A DNA stretch of 64,000 bases from the NCBI GenBank assembly GCA_040081395.1, contig JBEBGN010000003.1, positions 1 through 64,000 on the forward strand, written 5' to 3'. Below the pieces are notes generated by a model. It ran no database searches. It was not told where the DNA came from and saw only the letters and a list, made by a program, of their open reading frames with translations. The stretch is from UBA2982 sp040081395 (GTDB lineage Bacteria; Gemmatimonadota; Gemmatimonadetes; Longimicrobiales; Gaopeijiaceae). Shown one piece after another: positions 52,424-60,212 of this stretch. The position numbers were made by a program, and so were the translations under genes. Each line of letters starts with the position of its first letter. Position 1 is the stretch's first letter.

Positions 52424-53446
52424 ATGGATCAACCATCGCCGCCCCCGGGCGGCGATACCATGAGGATCGAGACGATGGGCGCTGGGAGCGGGTTCGAGCC
52501 GGTGGATTGGATTTGGCGCGACGGTGAGTTCGTGCCATGGGATGACGCGAAGCTTCACCTGCTCTCCACCGCCGTACAGTTCGGCACGTCGGTCTTCGAG
52601 GGGATCCGCGCGTACGATACCAAGAACGGCCCCGCGATCTTCCGGCTCGACGAGCACATCCGGCGACTGTTCGACTCCGCGCGGATCTATCGCATGGTGC
52701 CGGACTACACGAAGGACGAAGTCGCTTCGGTCTGCAAACAGATCGTGCTCAAGAACGAGCTCACGGACTGCTACATCCGTCCGATGATCCTGCGCGGCTT
52801 CGGCGCCCCGGGACTGAACCCGCTCAACAGCCCGATCCAGACCTTCGTCCCGGCATGGAGCTGGGGCACCTATCTGGGTGAGGGTGCGCTCGCGGGCGGC
52901 GTCGACGTGTGCGTGTCGTCGTGGCAGCGCGCGGAGCCCAACACGTTCCCGTCCCGCGCGAAGGCGGGCGGTCAGTACGTGAACGCCCAGTTGATGAAGA
53001 TGGAAGCGATCGAGAATGGGTACACCGACGCGATCGCGCTCGGCACCGGCGGCCTGGTGAGTGAGGGCACCGGCATGAACGTCTTCCTGGTGCGCGACGG
53101 AGTCGTCATCACACCCGTCCTCGACGGCTCCTCGCTCGTGGGCATCACCCGCGGAGCGGTGATCCAGATGGCCAAGGATCTCGGCTACGAGGTGTGTGCC
53201 GAGCCCGTGCCGCGCGAGAGCCTCTACACCGCGGACGAGATCTTCTTCACGGGCACGGCCGCCGAGGTCACACCCGTGCGCAGCGTCGACCGCATTGCGG
53301 TCGGGACCGGGAAGACCGGACCGATCACGCTGGCTCTACAGAAGGAGTTCATGCAAACGGTGCGCGCCGAGAACGACGACCCGCACGGCTACCTCACCTA
53401 CGTGAGCGGCGCACCCCGCCGAACGAGGCAGCCCGCGCTCAGGTAG
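52424..53446 (+). CDS. ilvE: Branched-chain amino-acid aminotransferase
   Basis: A 340-residue fold-type IV PLP enzyme for the last step of Val, Ile and Leu synthesis. WIWRDGEFVPWDDAKLHLLSTAVQFGTSVFEGIRAY is typical; the PLP lysine is in SRAKAGGQYVNAQLMKMEA; GLVSEGTGMNVFLVRDG and FFTGTAAEVTPVRSVD are conserved. The start is uncertain: ATG 52424, 52460 or 52475 would all keep the domain. The Pro/Gly-rich first codons include a perfect CGCCGCCC/GGGCGGCG inverted repeat (52438-52455), so ATG 52460 just after it may be the real start. Confidence 0.9.
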   Translation: MDQPSPPPGGDTMRIETMGAGSGFEPVDWIWRDGEFVPWDDAKLHLLSTAVQFGTSVFEGIRAYDTKNGPAIFRLDEHIRRLFDSARIYRMVPDYTKDEVASVCKQIVLKNELTDCYIRPMILRGFGAPGLNPLNSPIQTFVPAWSWGTYLGEGALAGGVDVCVSSWQRAEPNTFPSRAKAGGQYVNAQLMKMEAIENGYTDAIALGTGGLVSEGTGMNVFLVRDGVVITPVLDGSSLVGITRGAVIQMAKDLGYEVCAEPVPRESLYTADEIFFTGTAAEVTPVRSVDRIAVGTGKTGPITLALQKEFMQTVRAENDDPHGYLTYVSGAPRRTRQPALR

Positions 53447-53490
53447 TCGCGCAAGAAGTCTCGCAGTGGTTCCAAGACCGCGGGCCGGCG

Positions 53491-54144
53491 TCAGCCGCCC
53501 CGCTTCTTTTTTCCGCTCAGGACGACGTGGGGGTGCAGGTATCCACGGTCGATCCGTTCTGCCACCACATCCTGGAAGCCGGCCGACTCCAACATCCGGC
53601 TCAGATCTTCGATCGACGCGAAGTGCGGGCGGCCCACCGTCATGCGCAGAACGTGCACCGCCAGGAACTCCTCGAACGCGGTCGGCGCGTACTTCCACCA
53701 GGGTCGCGTGTCGGCATCTTTCACCACGATCGACCCCCCGACTTCGAGCGCGCGCCAGCTCGCGCGCAGCATGCCCGCCTTCACGTCGTCGGGAACGAGG
53801 CAGAGTACATCGAGGATGGTGACCAGATCGAACGACTCAGTGGGTGCTTCCTCGACGAGGCCCTGGCGCAGCTCCAAGTGCGCCGCGGCAGACGACCTGG
53901 CTGCGAGCGCCATCTTGCGGGCATCCGGGTCGACGCCGTGAAGCTCGAGACCCTTTCGTTCCAGCGCGAGGTATGTGAGCCAGAGAGCGGAGCCGCACCC
54001 GACGTCGAGCAGCCGACCCGTCTCGGGCACGAGCGCGAGAATGCGATCGAACGGGCAGATGAGCCAACGCACCCACAGGTAGGCGCGGGCGCGCCAGCCC
54101 AGGTCGCGGTACTGACCGATCACGCGGCGCCCGCCGAGTGCCAT
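53491..54144 (-). CDS. SAM-dependent methyltransferase
   Basis: A 217-residue class I methyltransferase. Motif I is RLLDVGCGSALWLTYLAL, motif II region LHGVDPDARKMALA, then SFDLVTILDVLCLVPDD. A hydrophobic N-terminal stretch (YLWVRWLICPFDRIL) suggests membrane association. The start overlaps the upstream methyltransferase stop by one base. It is last in a four-gene minus-strand operon with a glycosyltransferase and a deacetylase, so a lipid or glycan substrate is likely. Confidence 0.82.
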   Translation of the reverse strand: MALGGRRVIGQYRDLGWRARAYLWVRWLICPFDRILALVPETGRLLDVGCGSALWLTYLALERKGLELHGVDPDARKMALAARSSAAAHLELRQGLVEEAPTESFDLVTILDVLCLVPDDVKAGMLRASWRALEVGGSIVVKDADTRPWWKYAPTAFEEFLAVHVLRMTVGRPHFASIEDLSRMLESAGFQDVVAERIDRGYLHPHVVLSGKKKRGG

Positions 54145-54893
54145 CAGATCGAGCCCCGCACGGCCCGGCAGATGAGCCCGACACCCATCGGCAGGTTGGC
54201 CCACTTCAAGAGCGTACCCTCCACGCCCAGCAGTCCTGCGAGCGCGCGATTGATCGGTCGAGGCGGCACGCCGAATCCGCTCATGCCGCCGGGCGCGGAC
54301 GACGGGCGCTCGGGCAGCACACGCTGGACCAGCCGCGCGAGCGCAACCCCTGGAAAGAGCGCCGAGTTCACGTAGCTCAGCTGTTCGATCTTCCAGCCTG
54401 CGCGCCGTACCCGCTCCCCCAGATCGCCGATGCGGTACCGGCGCTGGTGGTGCACCCGGTCATCGTGCACGCTCCAAAGCCATTCGTGCGCCGACGTGAC
54501 GATGAGCATGTGTCCCCCGGGCCGGGTGACGCGGTACATCTCGGCCAGCATGCGGTCGTCTCGCTCCACGTGCTCGATGACTCCGAACGCGGTGACCAGG
54601 TCGAAGGAGCTATCCCGCAGCGGGAGATCGGTCGCGCTGGCCACACCGATCCGCGGCCAACCCCGCTGCCGGACGAAGGACGCGGCCGTGAGGGACGAGT
54701 CGAGCGCCCAGGTGGGCGCGAAGCTCTCCAACAGCGCCAGGTTACCGCCGGTTCCACAGCCGAGGTCGAGAACGCGAGCATCGCGTGCGAGACGCAGGGA
54801 CTCCAGCTGCTTCCGGTAGATCGTGCGCATGCCGAGGAACCACCAGTGCGCCTCTTCGAGCGCACGATGCTCCTGGTAGGCGATCTCTTCCAT
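54144..54893 (-). CDS. SAM-dependent methyltransferase
   Basis: A 249-residue class I methyltransferase. EAHWWFLGMR at the N-terminus and VLDLGCGTGGNLALL (motif I), SSFDLVTAFGVIEHVERDDRMLAEMYRVTRPGGHMLIVTSAHEWLWS are typical of enzymes acting in polysaccharide or lipid-linked sugar pathways. C-terminal hydrophobic segments may bind membrane. ATG 54893 lies one base after the upstream stop (TGACATG). Confidence 0.85.
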   Translation of the reverse strand: MEEIAYQEHRALEEAHWWFLGMRTIYRKQLESLRLARDARVLDLGCGTGGNLALLESFAPTWALDSSLTAASFVRQRGWPRIGVASATDLPLRDSSFDLVTAFGVIEHVERDDRMLAEMYRVTRPGGHMLIVTSAHEWLWSVHDDRVHHQRRYRIGDLGERVRRAGWKIEQLSYVNSALFPGVALARLVQRVLPERPSSAPGGMSGFGVPPRPINRALAGLLGVEGTLLKWANLPMGVGLICRAVRGSI

Positions 54894-54894
54894 G

Positions 54895-55749
54895 TCAGGG
54901 CACGTCCGCGAAGCGCCGGAGGTCGAAGCCTTCCCGGTCGATTGCACGACGTAACTCGGGATCCCGCAGGGCGTCTGTCTCGCCGCTCCAGTCGTAGCCC
55001 CAGTCGTAGCGCGCCTCGAGGTCGGGCGTGGTCCATCCAGGGTGCGCGACCAGTTCCGCGACCGCTCGGGACGGAACGAGCGCGAGTCCGCGCAGGATAG
55101 CCTCTGACGTGAGATGCCCGCTGTCTCCGAGCGCAGGCGTCAGGTCGGCGCTGCGGAGCGGGCCGAGCGCCGCGCGGCGAAGGGAACGCAGCGTGTTGAG
55201 CCCGACGCGGAGCGCCAGGACGAGGGCCCCGGGTCGGCCAGCCGCGGCGGGCTCGAACGCCGGCACCCGCACCCAGCGGATCCCGTGCTCGTGCGCCAAC
55301 TGCGCGACGATCGGCCAGATGCCGGGGAGCAGATGAACGTGCTGATGTCCATCCAGGTGGGTGATGCGGAGGCCCGCACGCTCGGCTCGCACGATCTGAG
55401 CCTCGAGCTCTCGACGAACCGCTTCGGCGCGCAGGCGACCGGTCAGCGCGCGCGCGACCAGCGCGGGGTGCGCTTCCAGGAAGTGGCCGTTCCCGTTCAC
55501 CAGGCCTCCCAGGCCCGCCGCGTCCGTGAGGGGCCGTTCGCCCACCAGGGTGAGGTGCACTCCGACGTCGAGGTGCGGGTTGCGTCGGCACAACTCGACG
55601 GCCGACTCGAACGAAGACCCGACGGCCGCGATCGACGCGCTGGTGACGATCCCCTCGCGATGCGCGGCTTCGATGCCCCGGTCGATGTCAGGGTGCAGCC
55701 CCAGATCGTCGGCGTTGACGATGAGAACGCGGCGCTCGGCCAATATCAC
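54895..55749 (-). CDS. YdjC/ChbG/HpnK-family deacetylase
   Basis: A 284-residue polysaccharide-deacetylase-like protein. The metal site residues are in LIVNADDLGLHPDIDRGI, VGVHLTLVGERPL and HLDGHQHVHLLPGIWP. The HpnK branch acts near hopanoid or glycolipid genes; ChbG removes acetyl from chito-oligosaccharides. The operon context (glycosyltransferase before, methyltransferases after) favours a lipid-linked sugar. It overlaps the glycosyltransferase stop by four bases. Confidence 0.85.
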   Translation of the reverse strand: MILAERRVLIVNADDLGLHPDIDRGIEAAHREGIVTSASIAAVGSSFESAVELCRRNPHLDVGVHLTLVGERPLTDAAGLGGLVNGNGHFLEAHPALVARALTGRLRAEAVRRELEAQIVRAERAGLRITHLDGHQHVHLLPGIWPIVAQLAHEHGIRWVRVPAFEPAAAGRPGALVLALRVGLNTLRSLRRAALGPLRSADLTPALGDSGHLTSEAILRGLALVPSRAVAELVAHPGWTTPDLEARYDWGYDWSGETDALRDPELRRAIDREGFDLRRFADVP

Positions 55750-56726
55750 GGCTCCGATGGGCCGGACGCGCCCACGACGTACGTGGGGCGACGTTTGGTC
55801 TCGTCGTAGATGCGACCGATGTACTCACCGAGCAAGCCGATCCCGATCAGCTGGATGCCGCCAAGCAGTGTAATCGCCGCGGTGAGCGTCGCCCAACCAG
55901 GAGGCGAGAGCGCCGGGTTGTTCGTGATGAGCGCAATCGCTCCCGCCACCACCGCGAAGGCTCCGTACACCATGGAGAGCAGAGCGATGGTGACACCGAA
56001 GGCGGTGAAGAGCCGGAGCGGCAGGATCGTGAACGAGAAGACCCCGGTGGTGACGAGGTGGAGCAGCTGTCGGAAGGTGTACTTGTCGGTGCCCGCGAAA
56101 CGCGCGCCGACCTGATACTCGATACCGGTCTGACGGAAGCCGACCCAGCTGATGAGGCCTCTGAGGAACTTGTCCCGTTCCGGCATCGCTACCAGGGCAT
56201 TCAGCACCGCTCGGTCGAGCAGACGGAAGTCCGACTGCCCGAACGTGAGATTGAGCCCCGACACGTACCTGAGAATCTTGTACCCGATCGCCATCATCAC
56301 GCGACGTCCGAGCGAGAACGGCGCGGCTCCGGCCTTGGTCGTGTACACGACGTCGTAGCCCTCCTGCCAGAGCTCGACCATGCGCGGCAGGAGCGCGGGC
56401 GGATGCTGTAGGTCCGAATCCATGGTGATGACCACGTCGCCCCGAGCGTGCTCGAGCCCGGCCACCAGGGCCGCCTGGTGTCCGAAGTTCCGCGACAGGC
56501 CCAACCAGCGAAGATGCGGCTCCCCGGCTCGCAGCGTGGTGAGCACGTCACGCGTCTGGTCGCGGCTCCCGTCGTCGACCACGAGGATCTCGTAGTCGTC
56601 TGCGAGCCCGGCCGCCACCGCCCTGACCTCCTCCACGAACTTGGCCAGCCCGTCCTGCTCGTTGAACGCGGGGGCGACCACCGACAGCAGCTTGGGCCGG
56701 CTGCGGCGAGCGCGGCGTTCGGTCAT
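55746..56726 (-). CDS. Family 2 glycosyltransferase (DPM1/GtrB type)
   Basis: A 326-residue polyprenyl-phosphate sugar transferase. The catalytic domain carries LSVVAPAFNEQDGLAKFVEEV, VVDDGSRDQTRDVL, ITMDSDLQHPPALLPRMVELW and the DFRLLDRAVLNAL segment. Two C-terminal helices (ILPLRLFTAFGVTIALLSMVYGAFAVVAGAIALI; LTAAITLLGGIQLIGIGLLGEYIGRIYDE) are typical. ATG 56726 begins a basic leader. First gene of the four-gene operon. Confidence 0.92.
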   Translation of the reverse strand: MTERRARRSRPKLLSVVAPAFNEQDGLAKFVEEVRAVAAGLADDYEILVVDDGSRDQTRDVLTTLRAGEPHLRWLGLSRNFGHQAALVAGLEHARGDVVITMDSDLQHPPALLPRMVELWQEGYDVVYTTKAGAAPFSLGRRVMMAIGYKILRYVSGLNLTFGQSDFRLLDRAVLNALVAMPERDKFLRGLISWVGFRQTGIEYQVGARFAGTDKYTFRQLLHLVTTGVFSFTILPLRLFTAFGVTIALLSMVYGAFAVVAGAIALITNNPALSPPGWATLTAAITLLGGIQLIGIGLLGEYIGRIYDETKRRPTYVVGASGPSEP

Positions 56727-57037
56727 GGTGGGCTCCGTGGGTGACGCGGGCGTTCCGTCGATTTCGAGCACCGCAGATGATCGATCCGGTGCGGGATGAA
56801 CGCCACCCCCGCGCAAGAACGGCGCGGCGGCGAGCCGCTCTATCCATTTCGTCTATCTCATGTATAACAAAATCTTAGACAACCAGTTGACACCAGGACC
56901 CCGCGTTCTCTATCCTCCGGGTGCCCCAACTCGCTTGGGGCGTGGACCAGAAGCGCTCGCCAAGCCCTCCGGCCTGTCGGGCCACCCGTGAAACGCCGCG
57001 GAGGTGGACGCCTCCGCCCAAACGAAGGAATCGAACC
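56727..57037. promoter_or_regulatory. Divergent promoter gap with a sigma-70-like element
   Basis: About 310 bases. On the plus strand TTGACA (56887-56892), an 18-base spacer and TATCCT (56911-56916) form a plausible promoter for the beta-barrel gene at 57038, in an AT-rich patch (56860-56890). No further gene is visible in the gap. Confidence 0.5.
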
Positions 57038-57589
57038 ATGAGAAACGTCGTGCTCTCTAGTGCCTTGTCCGTGTTGGCCCTGGGATACGCCTCCAACGTG
57101 GCGGCCCAAGACATGAGCGGCCCGAAACTCGCCGTCGAGGTGAGGGCGGTCGCGGTCGTGCCCACGTTCGACATCGCCGACGCCGCGGATGTCGGTCCCG
57201 GGTTCGGAGTCGGACTCGGGTACCGCGTGGCCGACCGCGTGTCCGTGATGGGGGACTTCGACATGGGAATGCATCCCACGCCGACACCCGACTTCGACAT
57301 CAACACGCTCCACTTCATGGCCAAGGTCGGCTATGACGTCTACACGAGTGAGCGGGTGACCGTGTCCGCGAATCTCGGAGCAGGCGCCGTGCAGTTCGGC
57401 GGGGATCTCCCCGAAGCGAAGACCTACTTCGCCATCAACGCGGGGGCCAAGGTCGCGATCGCACTCTCCAGCGCGATCGATCTGCTCGTCAGCCCCCAGG
57501 GGGACATCGCATTCAGCAAGGAGGCCGACTTGGGCACCAGCAACGCGTGGGTCTGGCCGATCGGAGTGGGACTTCGTTTCCACTTCTGA
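57038..57589 (+). CDS. Small outer-membrane beta-barrel protein
   Basis: A 183-residue exported protein with signal peptide ending NVAAQD. The body is a run of amphipathic strands (LAVEVRAVAVVPTF, GFGVGLGYRVADRVSVMGDFDMG, VTVSANLGAGAVQFGG) and it ends in Phe (VGLRFHF), the usual terminal outer-membrane signal. Size suggests an 8-stranded OmpA/OmpW-like barrel. An AAGGAA site precedes ATG 57038. Function unknown. Confidence 0.8.
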   Translation: MRNVVLSSALSVLALGYASNVAAQDMSGPKLAVEVRAVAVVPTFDIADAADVGPGFGVGLGYRVADRVSVMGDFDMGMHPTPTPDFDINTLHFMAKVGYDVYTSERVTVSANLGAGAVQFGGDLPEAKTYFAINAGAKVAIALSSAIDLLVSPQGDIAFSKEADLGTSNAWVWPIGVGLRFHF

Positions 57590-57606
57590 GTCGCTGCCCG
57601 GAAATT

Positions 57607-57634
57607 CGCCGGCCGTCGGAAGCGACGGCCGGCG
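57607..57634. terminator. Perfect 12-bp hairpin between convergent genes
   Basis: CGCCGGCCGTCG-GAAG-CGACGGCCGGCG closes on a GNRA-like tetraloop. It lies between stops at 57589 and 57658. No T-tract; likely a bidirectional terminator or mRNA-stabilising hairpin. Confidence 0.68.
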
Positions 57635-57657
57635 CAACTCGGGGTGGTCGACCGGAC

Positions 57658-60135
57658 TCAGACCGCTCGTGCGAAATGCCCGCGCGTATACTCCTCGCCG
57701 TGGATGGCCCGGATCGCTGCCAGGTCGGGCCGATCGTCGGCGGCCAGCGCGTCCACCGCAGCGCGCCACGCCTCCGTCATGTCTGCCACCGGATCACCAG
57801 GCACGTTGAAGACGAGTCGGTAGCTGCGTAAGCCGCGGTCCCAAAGCGCCTTCAGGTACCCCGAGCCGTCGACCGGGCGCGAGTGGAGCAGCCGATTGCG
57901 GCACGCCGAGTCGGTCGCCACCGGGAACACGTACCCGGCGGGATCGGTCAAGCGCACGTCCGGATGCTTCTGCACGCACAGGTCACGACAGGTCGTGACT
58001 TCGCGGTCGAAGGCCGCCGACAGCACGCAGTGTTCGAGCGTCATCCCTTCGGGGCGCCCGTACGCGAAGACGTCGAACCCACGGCCACCCCAGGGAGCAG
58101 ACGCCTGGGCCAGCTCATCGACGGTTAGCTCGATCGAGAGCACGACGCGTTTCGCTCCGAGGCGGAACAGCTCGCGCGCGCTGTGCGCGTTGAACGCGTT
58201 CACGCCATAGTCCGCCACCACGTCCCGGCCCTCGCCAGCCAGTTCGGCCACCAACCCCAGGTGCCCGCTCGAGACCGCCGTGCCGAGCGCGAGGTACCGG
58301 TCGAGGTGCGCGCGCTCCTCGGGGCGAACGACCGTCGGCGTGCGCAGACGGAACGAGGTTCCGCGAGCGGCCATCTCTTCGGCGAGCGCCGTCACGGCCC
58401 TCGGAGTCGGAGCGGGGTGACGCAGGAAGACATCGAGGATCACCTCGTCGGCACCGGCTTCGGCCGCTGCGCGGGCGTCGGCGATCGACCACACCTCCGA
58501 CGTCACCCGACCAGCCGGCGGTTCGCCAGAGGTCGGGGCTAGGTCGAGCGCGCGGTTGATCTCGGCCATGCGCCGGTCGTGCAGGGACACGAGGTTCTCG
58601 GCACGGCGGCCAAGCAGCTGCTGCACGGCCTCCTGTCGCGCGTCGTTCAGCACGCTCACGGGCAGGAAGAGTCCACGCTCGAGCCCCGACACGTCGAGAT
58701 CGCGTAGCTCGAAGGGCGTCTCCCCCAGGCGGCCGAGCTGTTCGCGGAGGCGCGCCTCGTCGAGGCCGTGCTTGGTTGCAGTCGCGAGAACGACCGCCGT
58801 CTCCACGCGCGTGCGCGCATCGCCCGCGGTGCACGAAAGGGACAGAGGCTGCCCCTCTCGACCCGAAACGGTGATGTCGAGGGGGGTCCTCGAGGTGGCA
58901 CCGCGTGCGTCGAGCCCTTTGTACGAGCGCCGCGCCTGCTCGAGCAGCCCGCCATCCGAGGTGCGCAGTACGGTCCATCCCACGCCGACGGTCGCGTCGG
59001 CCGGAATCCCCTGATGGCGACCACCCCTCTCTCCGGGAAGATCCGTCACGCGCTTCACGATGAACCCGGTCGAGCCGCGCTCCGGCCCGGCGGGGTGCTC
59101 GAAGCCGAGGCCATCCCCCAACTCGATGGGTGCCGAAACCGAGACGACGATCTCGCCACGCTCGACACGGATCACGCGCCCGAGCAGTACGCCGCGGTTG
59201 TCCGGAGCGGAGCGCGTGACGTACGTCCTGCCCTCCCGACCGCCCATCATGCCGCCGGTGAAACCGCGCGAATAGATCTGCACCAGCGGCGTCGTCTCCT
59301 CGGGCGTGGGGGGCGCCCAGGTACCCTCGGCGAGCCGGTCGAGGAACGTGCGGTAGGCCTTCGTGACGGTGGCCACGTACTCCGGCCGCTTCTTCCGGCC
59401 CTCGACCTTGAGGGTGTGGATGCCGAGCTCTCCGAGGTGCTCGAGGTGCTCTCCCGCCGCGAGGTCGCGAGCGGAGATCAGATAGCCGCGGTCGAGCTCC
59501 TCGCCGCTCGCGACATCGGTGAGCACGTAGTCCTTCCGGCACGACTGCGCGCACGCACCTCGGTTGGCGCTTCGCTCCGAGATCATCCCCGACATGTAGC
59601 ACTGTCCGGAGTAGGCGATGCAGAGCGCCCCGTGAATGAAGGTCTCCAGCTCGAGGTCGGGCACCGCGTCGCGCACGGCGCGCAGATCCTCGAGGGTGTT
59701 CTCGCGCGCCATCACCACACGGCGCACGCCGAGGTCGCGCATTACACGCGCTCCTGCGGCGTCATGGATCGTCATCTGTGTCGACCCGTGAATCTCCATT
59801 TCCGGGTAGACCTGCTGCACGAGCCGGACGGCGCCGATGTCCTGCATGATGGCCGCGTCGATGCCCCGGTCGATGCACTCGCCGAGATGGAGCAGCGCCT
59901 CGCGAAGCTCCCCCGGCTTCATGAGGACATTGAAGGTCAGGTAGACGCGCGCACCCTGGGCGTGGGCGAGCGCGCAGGCCTGCCCGAGTTCATCGAGCGT
60001 GAGCTGCGCGCCGTCGTCGCGGGCGTTGAAGCGCTCGGCCCCGAGATAGACAGCGTCTGCGCCGTTCGCCAAGGCGGCGCGCACGGCTTCGAGGGTGCCG
60101 GCAGGCGCGAGAAGTTCGGGGACAGGGCGGCGCAT
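57658..60135 (-). CDS. Peptidase U32/DUF3656 protein (RlhA-like)
   Basis: An 825-residue protein. Residues 1-290 are the U32 barrel: LLAPAGTLEAVRAALANGADAVYLG, and the cysteine cluster LETFIHGALCIAYSGQCYMSGMISERSANRGACAQSC (four Cys for an iron-sulfur cluster). A DUF3656 domain and a second U32-like half follow, with Cys in LEHCVLSAAF and TTCRDLCVQKHP. E. coli RlhA (YdcP), which hydroxylates 23S rRNA C2501, is about 650 residues, so this is a longer relative with an extra C-terminal half. Protease activity is unlikely. The start at 60135 lies in a short GC-rich gap. Confidence 0.85.
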   Translation of the reverse strand: MRRPVPELLAPAGTLEAVRAALANGADAVYLGAERFNARDDGAQLTLDELGQACALAHAQGARVYLTFNVLMKPGELREALLHLGECIDRGIDAAIMQDIGAVRLVQQVYPEMEIHGSTQMTIHDAAGARVMRDLGVRRVVMARENTLEDLRAVRDAVPDLELETFIHGALCIAYSGQCYMSGMISERSANRGACAQSCRKDYVLTDVASGEELDRGYLISARDLAAGEHLEHLGELGIHTLKVEGRKKRPEYVATVTKAYRTFLDRLAEGTWAPPTPEETTPLVQIYSRGFTGGMMGGREGRTYVTRSAPDNRGVLLGRVIRVERGEIVVSVSAPIELGDGLGFEHPAGPERGSTGFIVKRVTDLPGERGGRHQGIPADATVGVGWTVLRTSDGGLLEQARRSYKGLDARGATSRTPLDITVSGREGQPLSLSCTAGDARTRVETAVVLATATKHGLDEARLREQLGRLGETPFELRDLDVSGLERGLFLPVSVLNDARQEAVQQLLGRRAENLVSLHDRRMAEINRALDLAPTSGEPPAGRVTSEVWSIADARAAAEAGADEVILDVFLRHPAPTPRAVTALAEEMAARGTSFRLRTPTVVRPEERAHLDRYLALGTAVSSGHLGLVAELAGEGRDVVADYGVNAFNAHSARELFRLGAKRVVLSIELTVDELAQASAPWGGRGFDVFAYGRPEGMTLEHCVLSAAFDREVTTCRDLCVQKHPDVRLTDPAGYVFPVATDSACRNRLLHSRPVDGSGYLKALWDRGLRSYRLVFNVPGDPVADMTEAWRAAVDALAADDRPDLAAIRAIHGEEYTRGHFARAV

Positions 60136-60212
60136 GGGGGGAAATTATAGCGGGCTGGAATCCCCAGAGCGGCGAGACCCGTAGGGGACGAGACCCCTCC
60201 CGCGGAGCCTCC

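Noticed and set aside
58768..60150. Plus-strand frame opposite the U32 gene
   Set aside because: The U32 cysteine motifs are on the minus strand, and the plus frame has no domain or ribosome-binding site.
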